Shown here: positions 33,761-43,971 of the stretch, in pieces
How the letters are laid out: each line of letters opens with the position of its first letter
Numbering within the stretch: the first letter of the stretch is position 1
From: Amphibalanus amphitrite
Taxonomy: Eukaryota > Arthropoda > Thecostraca > Balanomorpha > Balanidae
Direction: 5' to 3'
NCBI RefSeq assembly: GCF_019059575.1
Contig: NW_024881612.1
Coordinates: forward strand, 372,001 to 436,000
DNA: 64,000 nucleotides
Position numbers and translations under genes: made by a program
The notes under the pieces: model-generated
The model's database searches: none
What the model was told of the DNA's origin: nothing
Seen by the model: only the letters and a program-made list of their open reading frames with translations

Positions 33761-36700
33761 ATAGATAGATAGATAATGTATTAAGACCTTCCATGACATG
33801 GATTATATAGCGTCTACGTCAGTACAAAAGTGATGGTTAAAACACATCAATACAATACACTTCGTGTGATAAAAGGCGATAAATGAGACAGTAAAAAAAC
33901 GGCCGTTGCTATAAAATCGCACCCAATCTAGGTGAGCTCCAGCTACATCGTAGCATTCAGAGCCTTCACCGCACGGTAGAGGAAACTGCGCTTGGCAAAC
34001 TCAGTCCGTACTCGAGGTAGTTCAGCCTGCCCGCTCTCACTGGCGCGTGTGCGGCGAGAGGACACATCGGACCGCGCCAACACTCGGCGGCGCAGCATCT
34101 CAGGAGCGTCGGGGCAGGTGATAAGACGGCGCATGGTGGCAATATCACGTTCAGCTATCATCTCCTCGATACTCAGCCACCCTAGATCGCGCAGCGATGG
34201 CGTGACGTGTTCACGTCTGCCGAGGCCGGTCACAATGCGGACACCGAAGTTGATGGCCTTTCGCAAGCGCTGCCTTTGGGTTGCATTACACCCTCCCCAC
34301 ACTGTTAAACAATAACGAATGTGGGGGAAAACGAGACACTCTATCAGAAGTTGCCTGACACATTTTGGTAGTTTGTGCCTATTACGCGCAAGACTCACTA
34401 GCACGCAGTAGCACCGTTGGACGACTGAGCTAATGTGACAGCTCCAAGACAAGTGTTGGTCAATGACGACACCCAGGACTTTGACACTATCTTTGGGAAG
34501 AATTTCATCGCCGCCGAAGTGAACGGCAAAGTCCGAACGGACTGTCTGACGGGAAGATCTTAAAATGGTCATCTCTGTCTTAGTCGGGTTGATTTTAAGC
34601 CGATTTTGTGTGAACCATTTGAGTGAAATAGCGAGAGAGCTTTCAATGCGCGTTTTAAGTGCTTCAAGGTTAGATGGGATGTCAGCGTCAAGGAATTGGG
34701 TGTCGTCAGCATACATCACGATCCTACCATGGGGTATGTGTTGTGGCAGGTCGTTCGTGAAGAGGATGAACAGCACGGGGCCCAAAATGGATCCCTGGAC
34801 CACTCCATGCGTAACATCCAGCGAGCACGACCCGCCCCGCACAGTCTGCGTACGCCCCCGCAGCCAGGCTGCGAACCACTCGCGCCGCACACCGTACCAC
34901 TCCATCTTGTCTAAGAGGCGGCCATGCTCGACACTATCGAATGCCTTAGACGTGTCAGCTGTCACAAGTGACGTCATCATGCCTCGATCGATGTTGTCAG
35001 TCGCGAAAGTGACAGCGTCGAGCAGCGCCGCCTCAGTAGACTGTCCTTGCCGGAAACCGTACTGTTGAGGACAGAGTACATGATGAGATGTCAAGTATGC
35101 CACCAGCTGCGTACAGACTACCCGCTCACATAACTTGGCCACGACAGAGATCACAGATATCGGCCGATAGTTGTTTGGGTCCGACGTGTCACCTTTCTTA
35201 TGCAGTGCTGTGACAGTGGCTGACTTCCACTGATCAGGTAAGTCGCAGCGAGTGATACAATGGTTCACAATCTTTAATAGGTGCGGACCAACTACTGGGA
35301 AGGTACAGCGCAGCATGTGTACGGTTATCCCATCTGAGCCGCAGGCCCTCGATGAGCTCATGCGCTGGAGCGCCGCACTGAGCTCCGGCAGTGTGGCAGG
35401 ACCCGGCGAGAACGCTCCGGCGCACACGCGCGGCGGTCGTGGCGGCAAGGGGGCACCAGAATCGGACTCCGCCAGCGCGCCAGCCACATCGGAGCCGACC
35501 GAAGTAAAGAACCGATTCAGACGGTCTGGCCAGTCGGGGTCCGCCGGTGCATCGCCGACAGCCCTGTGCTGCGTCTTCTGGGACGAGATCAGGAACTGTC
35601 TGACGCTCTTCCAGGTCCTTGGGCGGGAGTGTCTGAATGAGGAGGCGTAGAAGGCGGCGCTGGCTCGGTTGATGGCCATCTTCACTGCGTTGCGGCTCTC
35701 CCGAAACTCCCTCTCGGTGACGTCACAGGGTGTGTGGTCCCTGTCGGCGCGAGCCTGGTCTCGAGCAGCCATAGCTTCGCGCACAGTGTCGTCATCGAGC
35801 CATGGACCCAGCCTGTTCCTCACTCGGATGGTCCGCATCGGCATGTGACGGTCGATGATGGGGTTCCACGTGGCGAGGAAGCTGTTCCACATGTTGGTGG
35901 TGGAGTCAGCCCCGTACAGCTGGGACCAGTCGGCTTGTAGAAGGTCGAGACTGAGAGCGTCGGTGTTCACACGCCGTGTGGACCGCACGGTGATGGTTTC
36001 GGGCACCTGTTGTGTCTTGACATCGGCGACGAGCGCCGTGATCAGGTCATGGTCGCTGATGTTGCAGGGTGTCACACGGACACCAGTCGTCATGTCTGGT
36101 CGGTTGGTGACGAGGTGATCGATCAGCGATGGAGTCGGCCCTGGGCGGGTCGGCTCGGTGATCAGCTGTTTCAGTGACAGGTCGCTCAGATGCTGGGTGT
36201 AGGATGCCACTCCAGGCTTGGCAGATTGCGAGACGTCTATATTGACGTCACCGAGAAGGTATGTTGGGCGAGCGCGTGCGAGGACGTGCATCAGCTGATT
36301 GTGGAGGCAGTCGATGGCCGGCGCCGTCGGCCCAGACGGGGGCCGGTACACCGCACCGACGACGATGGTAGATCGGCTGGAGATCTGCATCCACAGCGCC
36401 TCCACCGCCGAATCGTCGGCTGGTACTCGCAGCTGCTCCGCCTTCAGGGCGCTGCGGTACAGGATGGCGACTCCACCTCCGATCTTCTTTTTTCTCCTGT
36501 CCCTTCGGCAGATGGTGTAGCCCGGAAACAGGATTGCGGTCGAGTCGACAGTCTCAGTGAGCCATGTCTCACTGAGGCAGAGAACATCCAGCTGCTCCCG
36601 GAGCAGCAGGAGATTCACCTGGTCCAGGTGAGCTGTAAGGGAGCGCACGTTCAGGTGTCCTATTTTCAGAGCGCAGGATAACTCAGCCGCCGCTCGGATA

Positions 36701-37535
36701 TCCACCTGTCGTGTCTGCTTGATTGTCAGGCGGCTCGGTCGCAGCAAACATCGGTGCTCTTCTTGTGTCGGTGGATATGGTGAGGTCGCTGAGATGAGGC
36801 GACAGTCGGTGTCCGGCGCCATCTCAGCGGTGTCGTCACGGAATAGAGTTGACTCCTCCGACCGGGAGGTGGCGCCACCTTGCAGCGGCCGCATCACTGC
36901 AGCGGGCCCGGTCACGGCGGGCTCAGCGGCCGCCAGCCGCCGTGTCAGTCGCAGGGGCGGAGCCAGTCGGCGCGCCGCCGGGCGGCACGACTGACAGCGG
37001 CGCCGCTGCATTCCGTCGCGGCCTCCGCGGTGTCGTCGGAACTGGATAACTCTTCCAGCGCGACAACCGCGGTGCGTTCCCCTTCTGGACCGGCGAGGAG
37101 CCGATGCGGAATTAGGCTGCGGCACGGACGCCCCCTCGGCCCAGGGTCTTAATCCGCTCCTGTCCATCCAAGCGGGCCGCAGCGGCGGCGGCCGCTCGAC
37201 CTGACCAAGTGCAGTGGTCACCCGGTCTGGGAATCGGTAGATGACAGTTCCTCGCTGTGATTGGTTGGCGCGCCCGTACCTCTTCTGGAAGCGGTAGAAC
37301 TCCGCTACATCGAGCGTGACCCCTCCCATCCTGGCGGCGGTCGATGTAAACAAACGATCTTATGTTGATTAAACATTAAAAACTCTGGTAATTATCACAG
37401 GTGGTCACTCACTGGATTCAGGTCCGTCACATTTCGGTCTCTGCACATTTATAGCGCAGCACGGCGGATAAAAACACAGTAAAACACAATGTAAAAACGG
37501 AGCGTCTCAAACAGCGGCCGCCGTAGTCAGGCGCG
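33761..37535 (-). mobile_element. Non-LTR retrotransposon (Jockey/CR1 group) nested in BEL/Pao
   Basis: Minus strand. The 3' end is a short (TATC)n tail at about 33761-33777, directly against BEL/Pao sequence. A 3' UTR of about 165 bases, one long frame and a 5' UTR follow. The 5' junction with gag lies between about 37355 and 37560 and could not be fixed because no target duplication was identified. A single intact frame and a tail of simple repeats suggest a young insertion, younger than the host LTR element. Confidence 0.85.
33943..37329 (-). CDS. Non-LTR ORF: AP endonuclease and reverse transcriptase
   Basis: About 1128 residues from the first ATG at 37329; the frame opens eight codons earlier at a TTG. 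Residues 1-200 are arginine/alanine/proline-rich with no domain recognised. Endonuclease from about 225 (KIGHLNVRSL; LCLSETWL; VGAVYRPPSGP; LLGDVNID; ISDHDLI). Reverse transcriptase about 610-900 with NNYRPISVISVVAKLCERV, DTSKAFDSVEHG (motif A), HGVVQGSILGPVLF (motif B) and MYADDTQFL (motif C near 880). The C-terminal region has the W..L..QR..RKAINFGVRI block usual in this group. It encodes target-primed reverse transcription in the nucleus. All catalytic motifs are visible and no stop interrupts the frame. The clade (Jockey, CR1, Rex or Daphne) needs a tree. Confidence 0.92.
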   Translation of the reverse strand: MGGVTLDVAEFYRFQKRYGRANQSQRGTVIYRFPDRVTTALGQVERPPPLRPAWMDRSGLRPWAEGASVPQPNSASAPRRSRRGTHRGCRAGRVIQFRRHRGGRDGMQRRRCQSCRPAARRLAPPLRLTRRLAAAEPAVTGPAAVMRPLQGGATSRSEESTLFRDDTAEMAPDTDCRLISATSPYPPTQEEHRCLLRPSRLTIKQTRQVDIRAAAELSCALKIGHLNVRSLTAHLDQVNLLLLREQLDVLCLSETWLTETVDSTAILFPGYTICRRDRRKKKIGGGVAILYRSALKAEQLRVPADDSAVEALWMQISSRSTIVVGAVYRPPSGPTAPAIDCLHNQLMHVLARARPTYLLGDVNIDVSQSAKPGVASYTQHLSDLSLKQLITEPTRPGPTPSLIDHLVTNRPDMTTGVRVTPCNISDHDLITALVADVKTQQVPETITVRSTRRVNTDALSLDLLQADWSQLYGADSTTNMWNSFLATWNPIIDRHMPMRTIRVRNRLGPWLDDDTVREAMAARDQARADRDHTPCDVTEREFRESRNAVKMAINRASAAFYASSFRHSRPRTWKSVRQFLISSQKTQHRAVGDAPADPDWPDRLNRFFTSVGSDVAGALAESDSGAPLPPRPPRVCAGAFSPGPATLPELSAALQRMSSSRACGSDGITVHMLRCTFPVVGPHLLKIVNHCITRCDLPDQWKSATVTALHKKGDTSDPNNYRPISVISVVAKLCERVVCTQLVAYLTSHHVLCPQQYGFRQGQSTEAALLDAVTFATDNIDRGMMTSLVTADTSKAFDSVEHGRLLDKMEWYGVRREWFAAWLRGRTQTVRGGSCSLDVTHGVVQGSILGPVLFILFTNDLPQHIPHGRIVMYADDTQFLDADIPSNLEALKTRIESSLAISLKWFTQNRLKINPTKTEMTILRSSRQTVRSDFAVHFGGDEILPKDSVKVLGVVIDQHLSWSCHISSVVQRCYCVLVSLARNRHKLPKCVRQLLIECLVFPHIRYCLTVWGGCNATQRQRLRKAINFGVRIVTGLGRREHVTPSLRDLGWLSIEEMIAERDIATMRRLITCPDAPEMLRRRVLARSDVSSRRTRASESGQAELPRVRTEFAKRSFLYRAVKALNATM

Positions 37536-39534
37536 TCAGCTGAATCCTCTGGAGTGAGTACACTTGGGAGACTCAGCTACCTTGTCACAGGACACATGGA
37601 GGGATACCGCAGCACTAGTCTGGGTGCCTTGGGTTGTTGTCTTGTCCACTCTGAGGGAAAGAGAATCGTCATGGAGCAGGGTAGGGTGCAGCCTGCTACA
37701 CTTTGTGCATCGCTGTTTCCTTCGACACTCCTTCCATCTGTGCCCCTTCCTTAGGCACCCTCCGCAGAGACCATGCTGTCGGACCAGCTCCTGTCTGCCC
37801 TTCAGGGACATCTTGGTGAATGTCGAGCAACGGTCCAGCGGATGATCATTCTTGCATGCCACACAGTGGTGCTGCTGATTCACCCGGCCGCTTGCCCTGC
37901 TGTCTTGAGGCTTCTGATCGGTTGGTGCAGAAGTGAGGAGAACTCGTGCATTTCTTTGCTTCGGTTGCACTCGCTTGTCTTCCTCACCACTTCTGGGTAG
38001 CACTGGACCAGAGGCCACCCTGGCCTCTCTGCTCATGAACTGCACAAAGTGTGCGAACGGTGGGTACTGCGAGACAGCACCTTCTTCGGGTTCATAGATC
38101 CACCTGTCAACGATTCTTCTCCAGCTGTCAGACAGGTATCTGGGCAACTTCTTGAGGATGGCATCAATCTCTGATGGACCACCGAACATCTTCACATCAC
38201 CCATTGCATTCGAACTGGCCAGACAAAGCTCTAGAAAGTCTGAAAGCTCAGTGAATGACTTACTATCACCAGCTCGCACATCTGGCCATCTCTGAAGGCG
38301 CCTCTTCATCTCATTCATGGTGACAAATGCATTGCCATACCTGTCGGTGAGGCGCTTCTTGGCTTGCTGGTAGGCATCAGCCGTTCCCATCTGCAGGAAG
38401 CCAGTGATCGCGTTCCTTGCTTCTCCAGCTGTGTAGTAGCCCAGGTAGTGTAGCCTTTCGCTGGATGAAGAGCATCTGGTCTCAATGTACGTCTCGAAGG
38501 CGTTCAGCCAGATGCGGAAGGTGGTGTGATCGCCTTTGAACACACCTGGTTCTGTAGGAGGTAGCTGACATCTCTGCGCCTGTACGGAAAGAATGTCAGC
38601 CAGAGTAGCAGCAGTAACTTGTGTTGGAGCAGACTCAGTGGACTGAGGGTGAGCAGGGGCAGGAGCCTGACAATGGGCGGAAATGGGTACAGTAGGCGGT
38701 GGCACAGCATAATCAGTCATGTCATTAACAGCTTCATGACAGTCAGTAGGTTGTGCATCAGTGTCTACCCGTTTCGTCCCATGTGACTCCATCTCCATCA
38801 TGTCAGCCGCCTGCTGTCTTGGTGACATCATCAGCGATTCAACTTGCTGCTCCATCCTTTCAATCACCTCTTCTTTTGCTTTATGGATCCTTCTTTCTGT
38901 TTCTATTTGATGCTTTTCTTCTTTCCACTTCAGCTCTTGCATCTTGGACTCCATGATCTTTATCTCCCTTTCCAATTCCTGCCTTTCTTGCAGTGCATCA
39001 GCTTTTGCTTTCATCTCAGCTGCCTGAGTGTTCTCTTGAACCTTCATCATGAAAAGCTGGGCTTTCATGCCAGTACTCGAAGATGATCTGCTTGTCTGGG
39101 TTACCGACGAGCGTGCTCCCTGACTCTTCTTGTTCTGTTTGCACGTCGGTTCTTGTGGCGTCAACGACTCAATCATTGCTCTTGTGGTGTCCAGTTTGAT
39201 GAGTCTGTCTTCATACATCAATTTGTGAGCTTCAAATTCAGCTCCTAACAAGGAGCGCAGATCTTCATGGGTCTGACGAAGCATCACATATGTAGTTGTG
39301 CCTCCATTTGGCAATCCTCTTAGTCATTTTCTCCTCATCCTGCTCATCGTCATCTTGGCTTGTAAGGTCATCAACCAGGGACGTGCCTTCCTTTTCCAGT
39401 TTTCCCAACACCTGCTTGAACACTTTGACCTTCATGGTGGTTTGGTACTCTCTACCTTTCTCAGTCAGCCGCAATTCATGTGATGACCTCGTCTCTGGCC
39501 CACAGTCATCAGTACCCTTCTCCGAATCAGCCAT
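37536..39534 (-). pseudogene. gag: BEL/Pao Gag (frame break near 39300)
   Basis: It starts at ATG 39534 with the LRLTEKGREYQ motif of BEL/Pao Gag. It changes frame near 39300 (first frame ends at 39265, second is open from 39314), then continues for about 590 residues. Visible parts: a Q/E/K-rich coiled coil (about 38760-39080), a DUF1759-type capsid region (PGVFKGDHTTFRIWLNAFET) near 38500, and C-terminal zinc knuckles in the pattern C-x2-C..H..C (CVACKNDHPLDRC, CGGCLRKGHRWKEC, CTKCSRLHPTLLH) at 37690-37860. It forms particles that package element RNA. The frame ends at 37536 where BEL/Pao meets the LINE. A single-base indel explains the break; a base-calling error is possible. Confidence 0.88.
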
Positions 39535-39795
39535 GGTGACAATGCGGGTTGAGAACTCAGGACAGTTGTAAATTGGGCAAGGATGAAAATGTATGGATTC
39601 AATTCATGAAGTTAGTATGGGCAGTATTATCATGAGATATCAACTACACCAAATCTACGAAACATAGGTAGGTAGAATCTACGAGTTGCATTGTGGAATG
39701 GCATATTCTATCTACAAAGTAATGTGGCACATCCATCATGGAAAGTCATTGTCATTCAATCTACTTTTCACTATTTTACTGAGCCACAAGGAAGA

Positions 39796-39890
39796 AACAT
39801 TTCACTGTGCCACGAAGGGGAAAGACTTTTACTGCCACGCAAAAGAGAGAAAGATTTTTACTGCCACGCAAAAGAGAGGAAGATTTTTAC
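39796..39890 (-). repeat. 28 bp tandem repeats next to the BEL/Pao 5' LTR
   Basis: About three and a half units of TTTTTACTGCCACGCAAAAG with AGAGRAAGA completing the unit, ending exactly at the LTR edge (39891). The last base pairs of the unit (TTTTTACTG) run into the LTR start TGTTCTGG. In the element's own direction each unit contains TGGCAGTAAAAA, which may be the primer site region, but that is inference. Confidence 0.75.
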
Positions 39891-40345
39891 TGTTCTGGCT
39901 CACAAAAGAAGATTCAGTGCTGACTACAGCCTACAGGTATATTCTAATGTTCGCCCAATGGTGGTTACGTAAAAACTGAAAATACACAAAAGTAACACAA
40001 TCAGTCGAGTAAACACATGAGATACTACAATCATGGCGCTCATTCATAAAAAGCACACTAAATATCACAGCCAAAGTTACGATAAATAAATATAAATCAG
40101 TAACAAAAGAATGCAGTAACACAACAATACATTATTTAGGTCATAACTGAACCATAAATATCAATTAAATCATAACATACTCTTTCCTCTCTTTCTGTCT
40201 GGCGCGGTCCACGTGTATCAGTATCGGGCATCACCCATTACGGCGGCGCCCAGCTCCGCGCCGACTCTCGCCCAGCGCCGCGCCGACTCTCGCCGCCGCC
40301 ACGACGACGATCACCGCAACCAAATAATATCGAGTCGCGGGCACA
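39891..40345 (-). repeat. BEL/Pao 5' LTR (455 bp)
   Basis: Same sequence as 28961-29408 plus a 7-base tandem duplication (CTACAGCCTACAG at 39923-39936). It ends at 40345 and is followed by the TTCAC target duplication and Penelope copy 3. Confidence 0.93.
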
Positions 40346-40350
40346 TTCAC

Positions 40351-41111
40351 TGTTAACCGAAAGCCAACAAACAAGGATGACCTTATACACTACTTTTCAG
40401 GGCACAGTCAGAGAGTTAAATCCGGGGTCGTTATTGGTTTCTTTTTGCGCGCCTTCAGAATATGTTCCGAAGACTTTTTACGTGACGAGATCGATTATGT
40501 GGTTCAAACGTTCATGAAACTTCAATTCCCTTTAATCATGCTTTTATCTCTGAGAGACAAAGCAAAGAAGATATGGTCCCGATCTGTCACCTCAGATAAC
40601 CAGCCCTCAGCTGTAGCTGGTCAGCCTGTGGCAGAAACCAAACCAATGGCAGTAGCTCCACATTCTCCCTTGAATGAAACGGTTCAGAAACTGATAGGTC
40701 CTGCGCTGCGCATAGTCTCTGTAGGGGGGCAGAAGATAGGTGGGATAATGCGTAAAAAAAAGGAAACAGCCTCGCAACAGTGACAGCGTAGTTTACAAAA
40801 TTCCATGTGGTGGGTGCCCGCGGGTGTACTACGGGGAAACTGGTAGGGGTCTCAAAACACGGGTCCGTGAACACAGGGGGGATTTACGTAATCACAGACT
40901 TTCTAATGCATTTGTTATTCACGCTGAGAAAGAAGGGCATTTACCTGATTGGACGCGGGCTACACATGTGGATCAAAACTTTTCTAAAACCCAACGGAGA
41001 ATTATAGAAGCGGCGTTTATTGCGAAAGGTGATGTTTTGAACACTTCGAGTGGATTCTTCAGACTAGCTTCGGTGTCTGCTCTGTTGGCTAGGAAAGACG
41101 TTAATTTGTAG
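40351..41111 (+). pseudogene. Penelope RT thumb, linker and GIY-YIG (copy 3)
   Basis: Resumes at TGTTAACCGAAAGCCAACAA, the next bases of Penelope after the BEL/Pao insertion. The first frame (to 40783) carries the thumb/linker. The second (40824-41111) carries MYYGETGRGLKTRVREHRGD and the rest of the GIY-YIG domain to RKDVNL. The change of frame coincides with an A8 run at 40754-40761 where copies 1 and 2 have A7. Nearly identical to copy 2 otherwise. Confidence 0.88.
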
Positions 41112-41205
41112 TATGTGTGTATGTATTTGTCAATATGTCATGCAAGGCAGAGGAAATTTGTGAAAAAGTGCCCGCGCTATATTCAAACGAAACCGAAAAA
41201 ACGTC

Positions 41206-41438
41206 CCGTAAAGTGGGGCTATTTGAGACAGTGGGGCTATTTGAGACAGTATTTAATATCGCTATAAAATGAAGATCATTTGATTTTGGTGTGATATTTT
41301 TGTTCAGGGAGGTGTGGAATCGGGCGGTAAATCGCCTGAGCAAAAAATTAAGCATACATTTTAAGTGGTTTTTATTTTATAGTAATTTTAAATACTGTCT
41401 CAAATAGCCCCACTGTCTCAAATAGCCCCACCTTACGG
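41206..41438. mobile_element. TA-flanked MITE (Tc1/mariner-type) in the Penelope tail
   Basis: 233 bp. Ends CCGTAAAGTGGGGCTATTTG and its inverse relative CTCAAATAGCCCCACCTTACGG. Each end holds two tandem copies of TGGGGCTATTTGAGACAG. Copies 1 and 2 of the tail read ACGTACTTGAC at this point, so the target is TA: right flank TA (41439-41440), left flank TC, one base changed. No coding potential. Confidence 0.85.
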
Positions 41439-41546
41439 TACTTGACTCTGTAGATAAATGTGTCATATCACCCTTGAAAAAGTGAATAACACGAAACGTT
41501 GGGTGTTTTTGGTGTTTTTATCTTACATCATATACGAATTAAGCAT

Positions 41547-42704
41547 TTTCGTGAAGTCACTTGTATGAAGCGTCGAACGTCTGTAACGCAATCTTACAAA
41601 AGTTGTCCATCTCAGGGCCCTCCAGTTTGCTGACGTATTAAAAAGTAATGAATTGATACCTATTGCATGAAAGCGCAATGCTCATAGCAAAAAAACAAAG
41701 ATAGCATCTATAGATGTTATTTCAATGAAGTTATATCTCATTCAAATTGAAACATATTAAGTGATATGTTTAGAGAGAATATATCACTTTCGACTCTTCA
41801 ACATTTCATTATTCGAACCTCTAGGAAAAAAGGTCATCAATAAGTATTCTGCTAATTTATACATATACGTAAATGGGCGATAGGAAAAGGTAAAATGATT
41901 CTCTCTCGTCAGCTGACACATTCCATCGTAAATCGACTGGCAATCAACATGGACGGCGTAACCGCACAATTAATAATGGAGGTGCAGCGGGCGGCCGGGC
42001 GGCATGCCTCATTCAGGCGGCTCCCACACTCGCAGGCTATTAAATGGACATAATGTATTCTCGGATGATGACTGCGGCGCTGGCGGATATCACTAGCCGC
42101 AGATTGCTAAATAAGCGCCGCGGGGCATGCAGCGATGCGGCAAGAGGGAGGGGTGCGTTGGGAGCGCCTCCAGCGTCAGTGGCATCATGGGTGGCCGGGG
42201 TGGCCCACTAGAGCGGGAGAGGCAGCATCATATAGGAATGCGAATTGCCAACGGAGATAGTCAAGTGAAGCCTACCATTCTTAGAGCTCGGATTGCCCAA
42301 AGGGGGACGTCCTTCTCAGAGCCTCAGAGCAAAGCTTCTACCAAGAGTTACCATTAGAGGAATCTCGGCTAGGCAAAGAGCAAGACCTTTGGTCGTTCCT
42401 GGTAACTTCAGGGATTGTCTCTGAGATAATGTTGGAACGGTTAAACAAGCATAATTCCTTAAACATCCCTGTAAATTCGCATCAAATATGTTCCATTTAG
42501 GGGTTTCAAAATTCAATCAACACGGAAATGCACGAAAAAAAAAAACGAAACAAATGTGCGGTCATCATTAGAAATCACGAGTAGTAGTGAAGCACACGAG
42601 GTGAAAACGTCTATCAGTCATATACGAGTATTACCTATCTTGCTAAAATATTCGCGACAACATGTGTTGATTTCGGATGCGCAAATGTAACTCTAGAGGT
42701 AGCT
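41547..42704. other. Anonymous DNA, no feature recognised
   Basis: AT-rich up to about 41960, then a short GC-rich stretch (41980-42200). Frames 41784-41969 (minus) and 42127-42357 (plus) carry no known motif. Confidence 0.35.
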
Positions 42705-42773
42705 GGTTGGGATTTCCAATAGAAAATCACAATTCTTAAGAATAGTGATTTTCGCTATTGAAAAGCCCCAACC
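42705..42773. repeat. 69 bp hairpin / palindrome
   Basis: GGTTGGGATTTCCAATAGAA and onward pairs with the far arm ending GCCCCAACC around the centre AATTCTTAAGAATA, with few mismatches. It may be a tiny MITE. No duplication was identified. Confidence 0.6.
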
Positions 42774-43692
42774 TTCGGATATTTAAACACAGGCTGGGAT
42801 TGCAAAAATACTGTGCTCGTTTCTGGTTATCCACCCGCAGCACGTGCAGCGCCCGGTTGTTGATGAGGAAAATGCGTGACCAGCCCACACCAATCCAAAC
42901 CGCCACGTGGAATGTATTGATTTTTCGCTAACGATCAAGAGCAGTTTGCCTGTTCGACAGAAATGCGACAAGGGCATGCAACACTCGCTCAAAATGCAGC
43001 AACAGCCTAAGGGATCGCACAATTCTTGCTAACGACTTTCTTCCCGAATCTATCCCGGCAACAAAAATATCTTTTTGTAGTTTGCCCATCTATGCAGCAT
43101 TGGATAGACATCGTGGACGATGTAGACGTCATTTACGTGGACGCCGACGTCAGGTGTCGTTGCGGCTGCTGCCGAATGAGGTCTCGCTTGGCCAAGAACG
43201 ATGTAGTGCGGTAAACGACAGCGCACTCTCTTTCTGACCAACATACCAACCCCCAAGATGTCCCAAAGTCCCAACCCCAAGGGTTGGCCACCACTAAGTC
43301 ACACGGTCCAAGAGATGGCCATCGGCGATCCCCTCAGAAAGTGAGTCACCCGGTCCGATGTGTGCCCCCTCCGTCACCCGGTCGGAGGGGAAGCCCCCCC
43401 CCCCCCTCCTTCCCTCGCCACAGTCTACTCGCACTGTCACCAAACAGTGTCCGTTTTTACCGGGGCTGTTTGCTGCCGGCGGCGACTCGGATCGACTCGG
43501 ACCGGCGCGGCGCCGTGACAAATATTTACAGGCCGACTGCGAACTGGGGTCGGCTTCCCCTGATCTCCCGCTGGCAGCCAGAAATGCAGCCCTGTGAGAT
43601 TGCTAATTTGACCCGGCTGCCGGTAACCAGAGTTGTCAGGCTTTGTGTGACATGCTATTACTGCGAGCGTGGAGTCTTCTATGTAAATAGCG
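42774..43692. other. Anonymous DNA, no feature recognised
   Basis: Contains GTCACCCGGTC motifs repeated at 43345-43385 and a C run at 43397-43410. Frame 43284-43844 (plus) is open for 186 residues but ends inside the M1 MITE and shows no domain, so I do not call it a gene. Confidence 0.35.
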
Positions 43693-43700
43693 TAGGTAAT

Positions 43701-43963
43701 AGTGATGTCAATTACGAAAAATCGGAATACCGATACCAAACCAAATATCAACCAAAACCATGGGGAAATCCCGAAACCAAACCAAGTTGGAAACATGAGG
43801 GAAATACCAACTTTTTACCAATTTCTCAGCCTCTTATACATTAGTGAGGGTTCATGACACCAAACAAAATACCAAACACATTAGGATTTAAATACCAAAT
43901 ACCAAGTTGGTATCGGTTTGGTATCGGTATACCAAAAAGTTGGTATCCGATTGACATCTCTAT
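43701..43963 (-). mobile_element. hAT-like MITE, family M1, copy 2 with exact 8 bp duplication
   Basis: Flanked by TAGGTAAT at 43693-43700 and 43964-43971. Ends AGTGATGTCAAT and ATTGACATCTCTAT are inverted relatives. It is the reverse-orientation relative of 3466-3725 with the same GGTAT-rich body. Confidence 0.9.
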
Positions 43964-43971
43964 TAGGTAAT

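Larger units (their letters stand above)
28961..40345 (-). mobile_element. BEL/Pao LTR retrotransposon, full length with nested LINE
   Basis: Minus-strand element: 5' LTR 39891-40345, gag, pol, 3' LTR 28961-29408. Target duplication TTCAC at 28956-28960 and 40346-40350, in Penelope copy 3. LTRs begin TGTGCCC and end CAGAACA (TG...CA). The two LTRs appear identical except for a 7-base duplication, so insertion was recent. It is not competent as it stands: gag has a frame break near 39300, a stop precedes the pol start, and a non-LTR element of about 3.7 kb sits between gag and pol. No convincing tRNA primer site abuts the 5' LTR. Confidence 0.93.
24745..41546 (+). mobile_element. Penelope-like element copy 3, split by four insertions
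   Basis: The coding parts 24805-26233 and 40351-41111 and the tail 41112-41546 belong to one element: the interrupted sequence CACTTAAGTTCACTG is intact in copies 1 and 2. Insertions in order: TTAA element (26234-28029), TTAA element D (28034-28950), BEL/Pao retrotransposon (28961-40345), and a TA-flanked MITE (41206-41438). Only 28951-28960 of Penelope sequence is left between the TTAA elements and the LTR element. The 5' end is not defined; the protein-like sequence begins near 24795 without an ATG. Confidence 0.9.

Noticed and set aside
43284..43844. 186-residue plus-strand frame as a host gene
   Set aside because: It runs through proline- and serine-rich low-complexity sequence into an M1 MITE whose boundaries are fixed by an 8 bp duplication.
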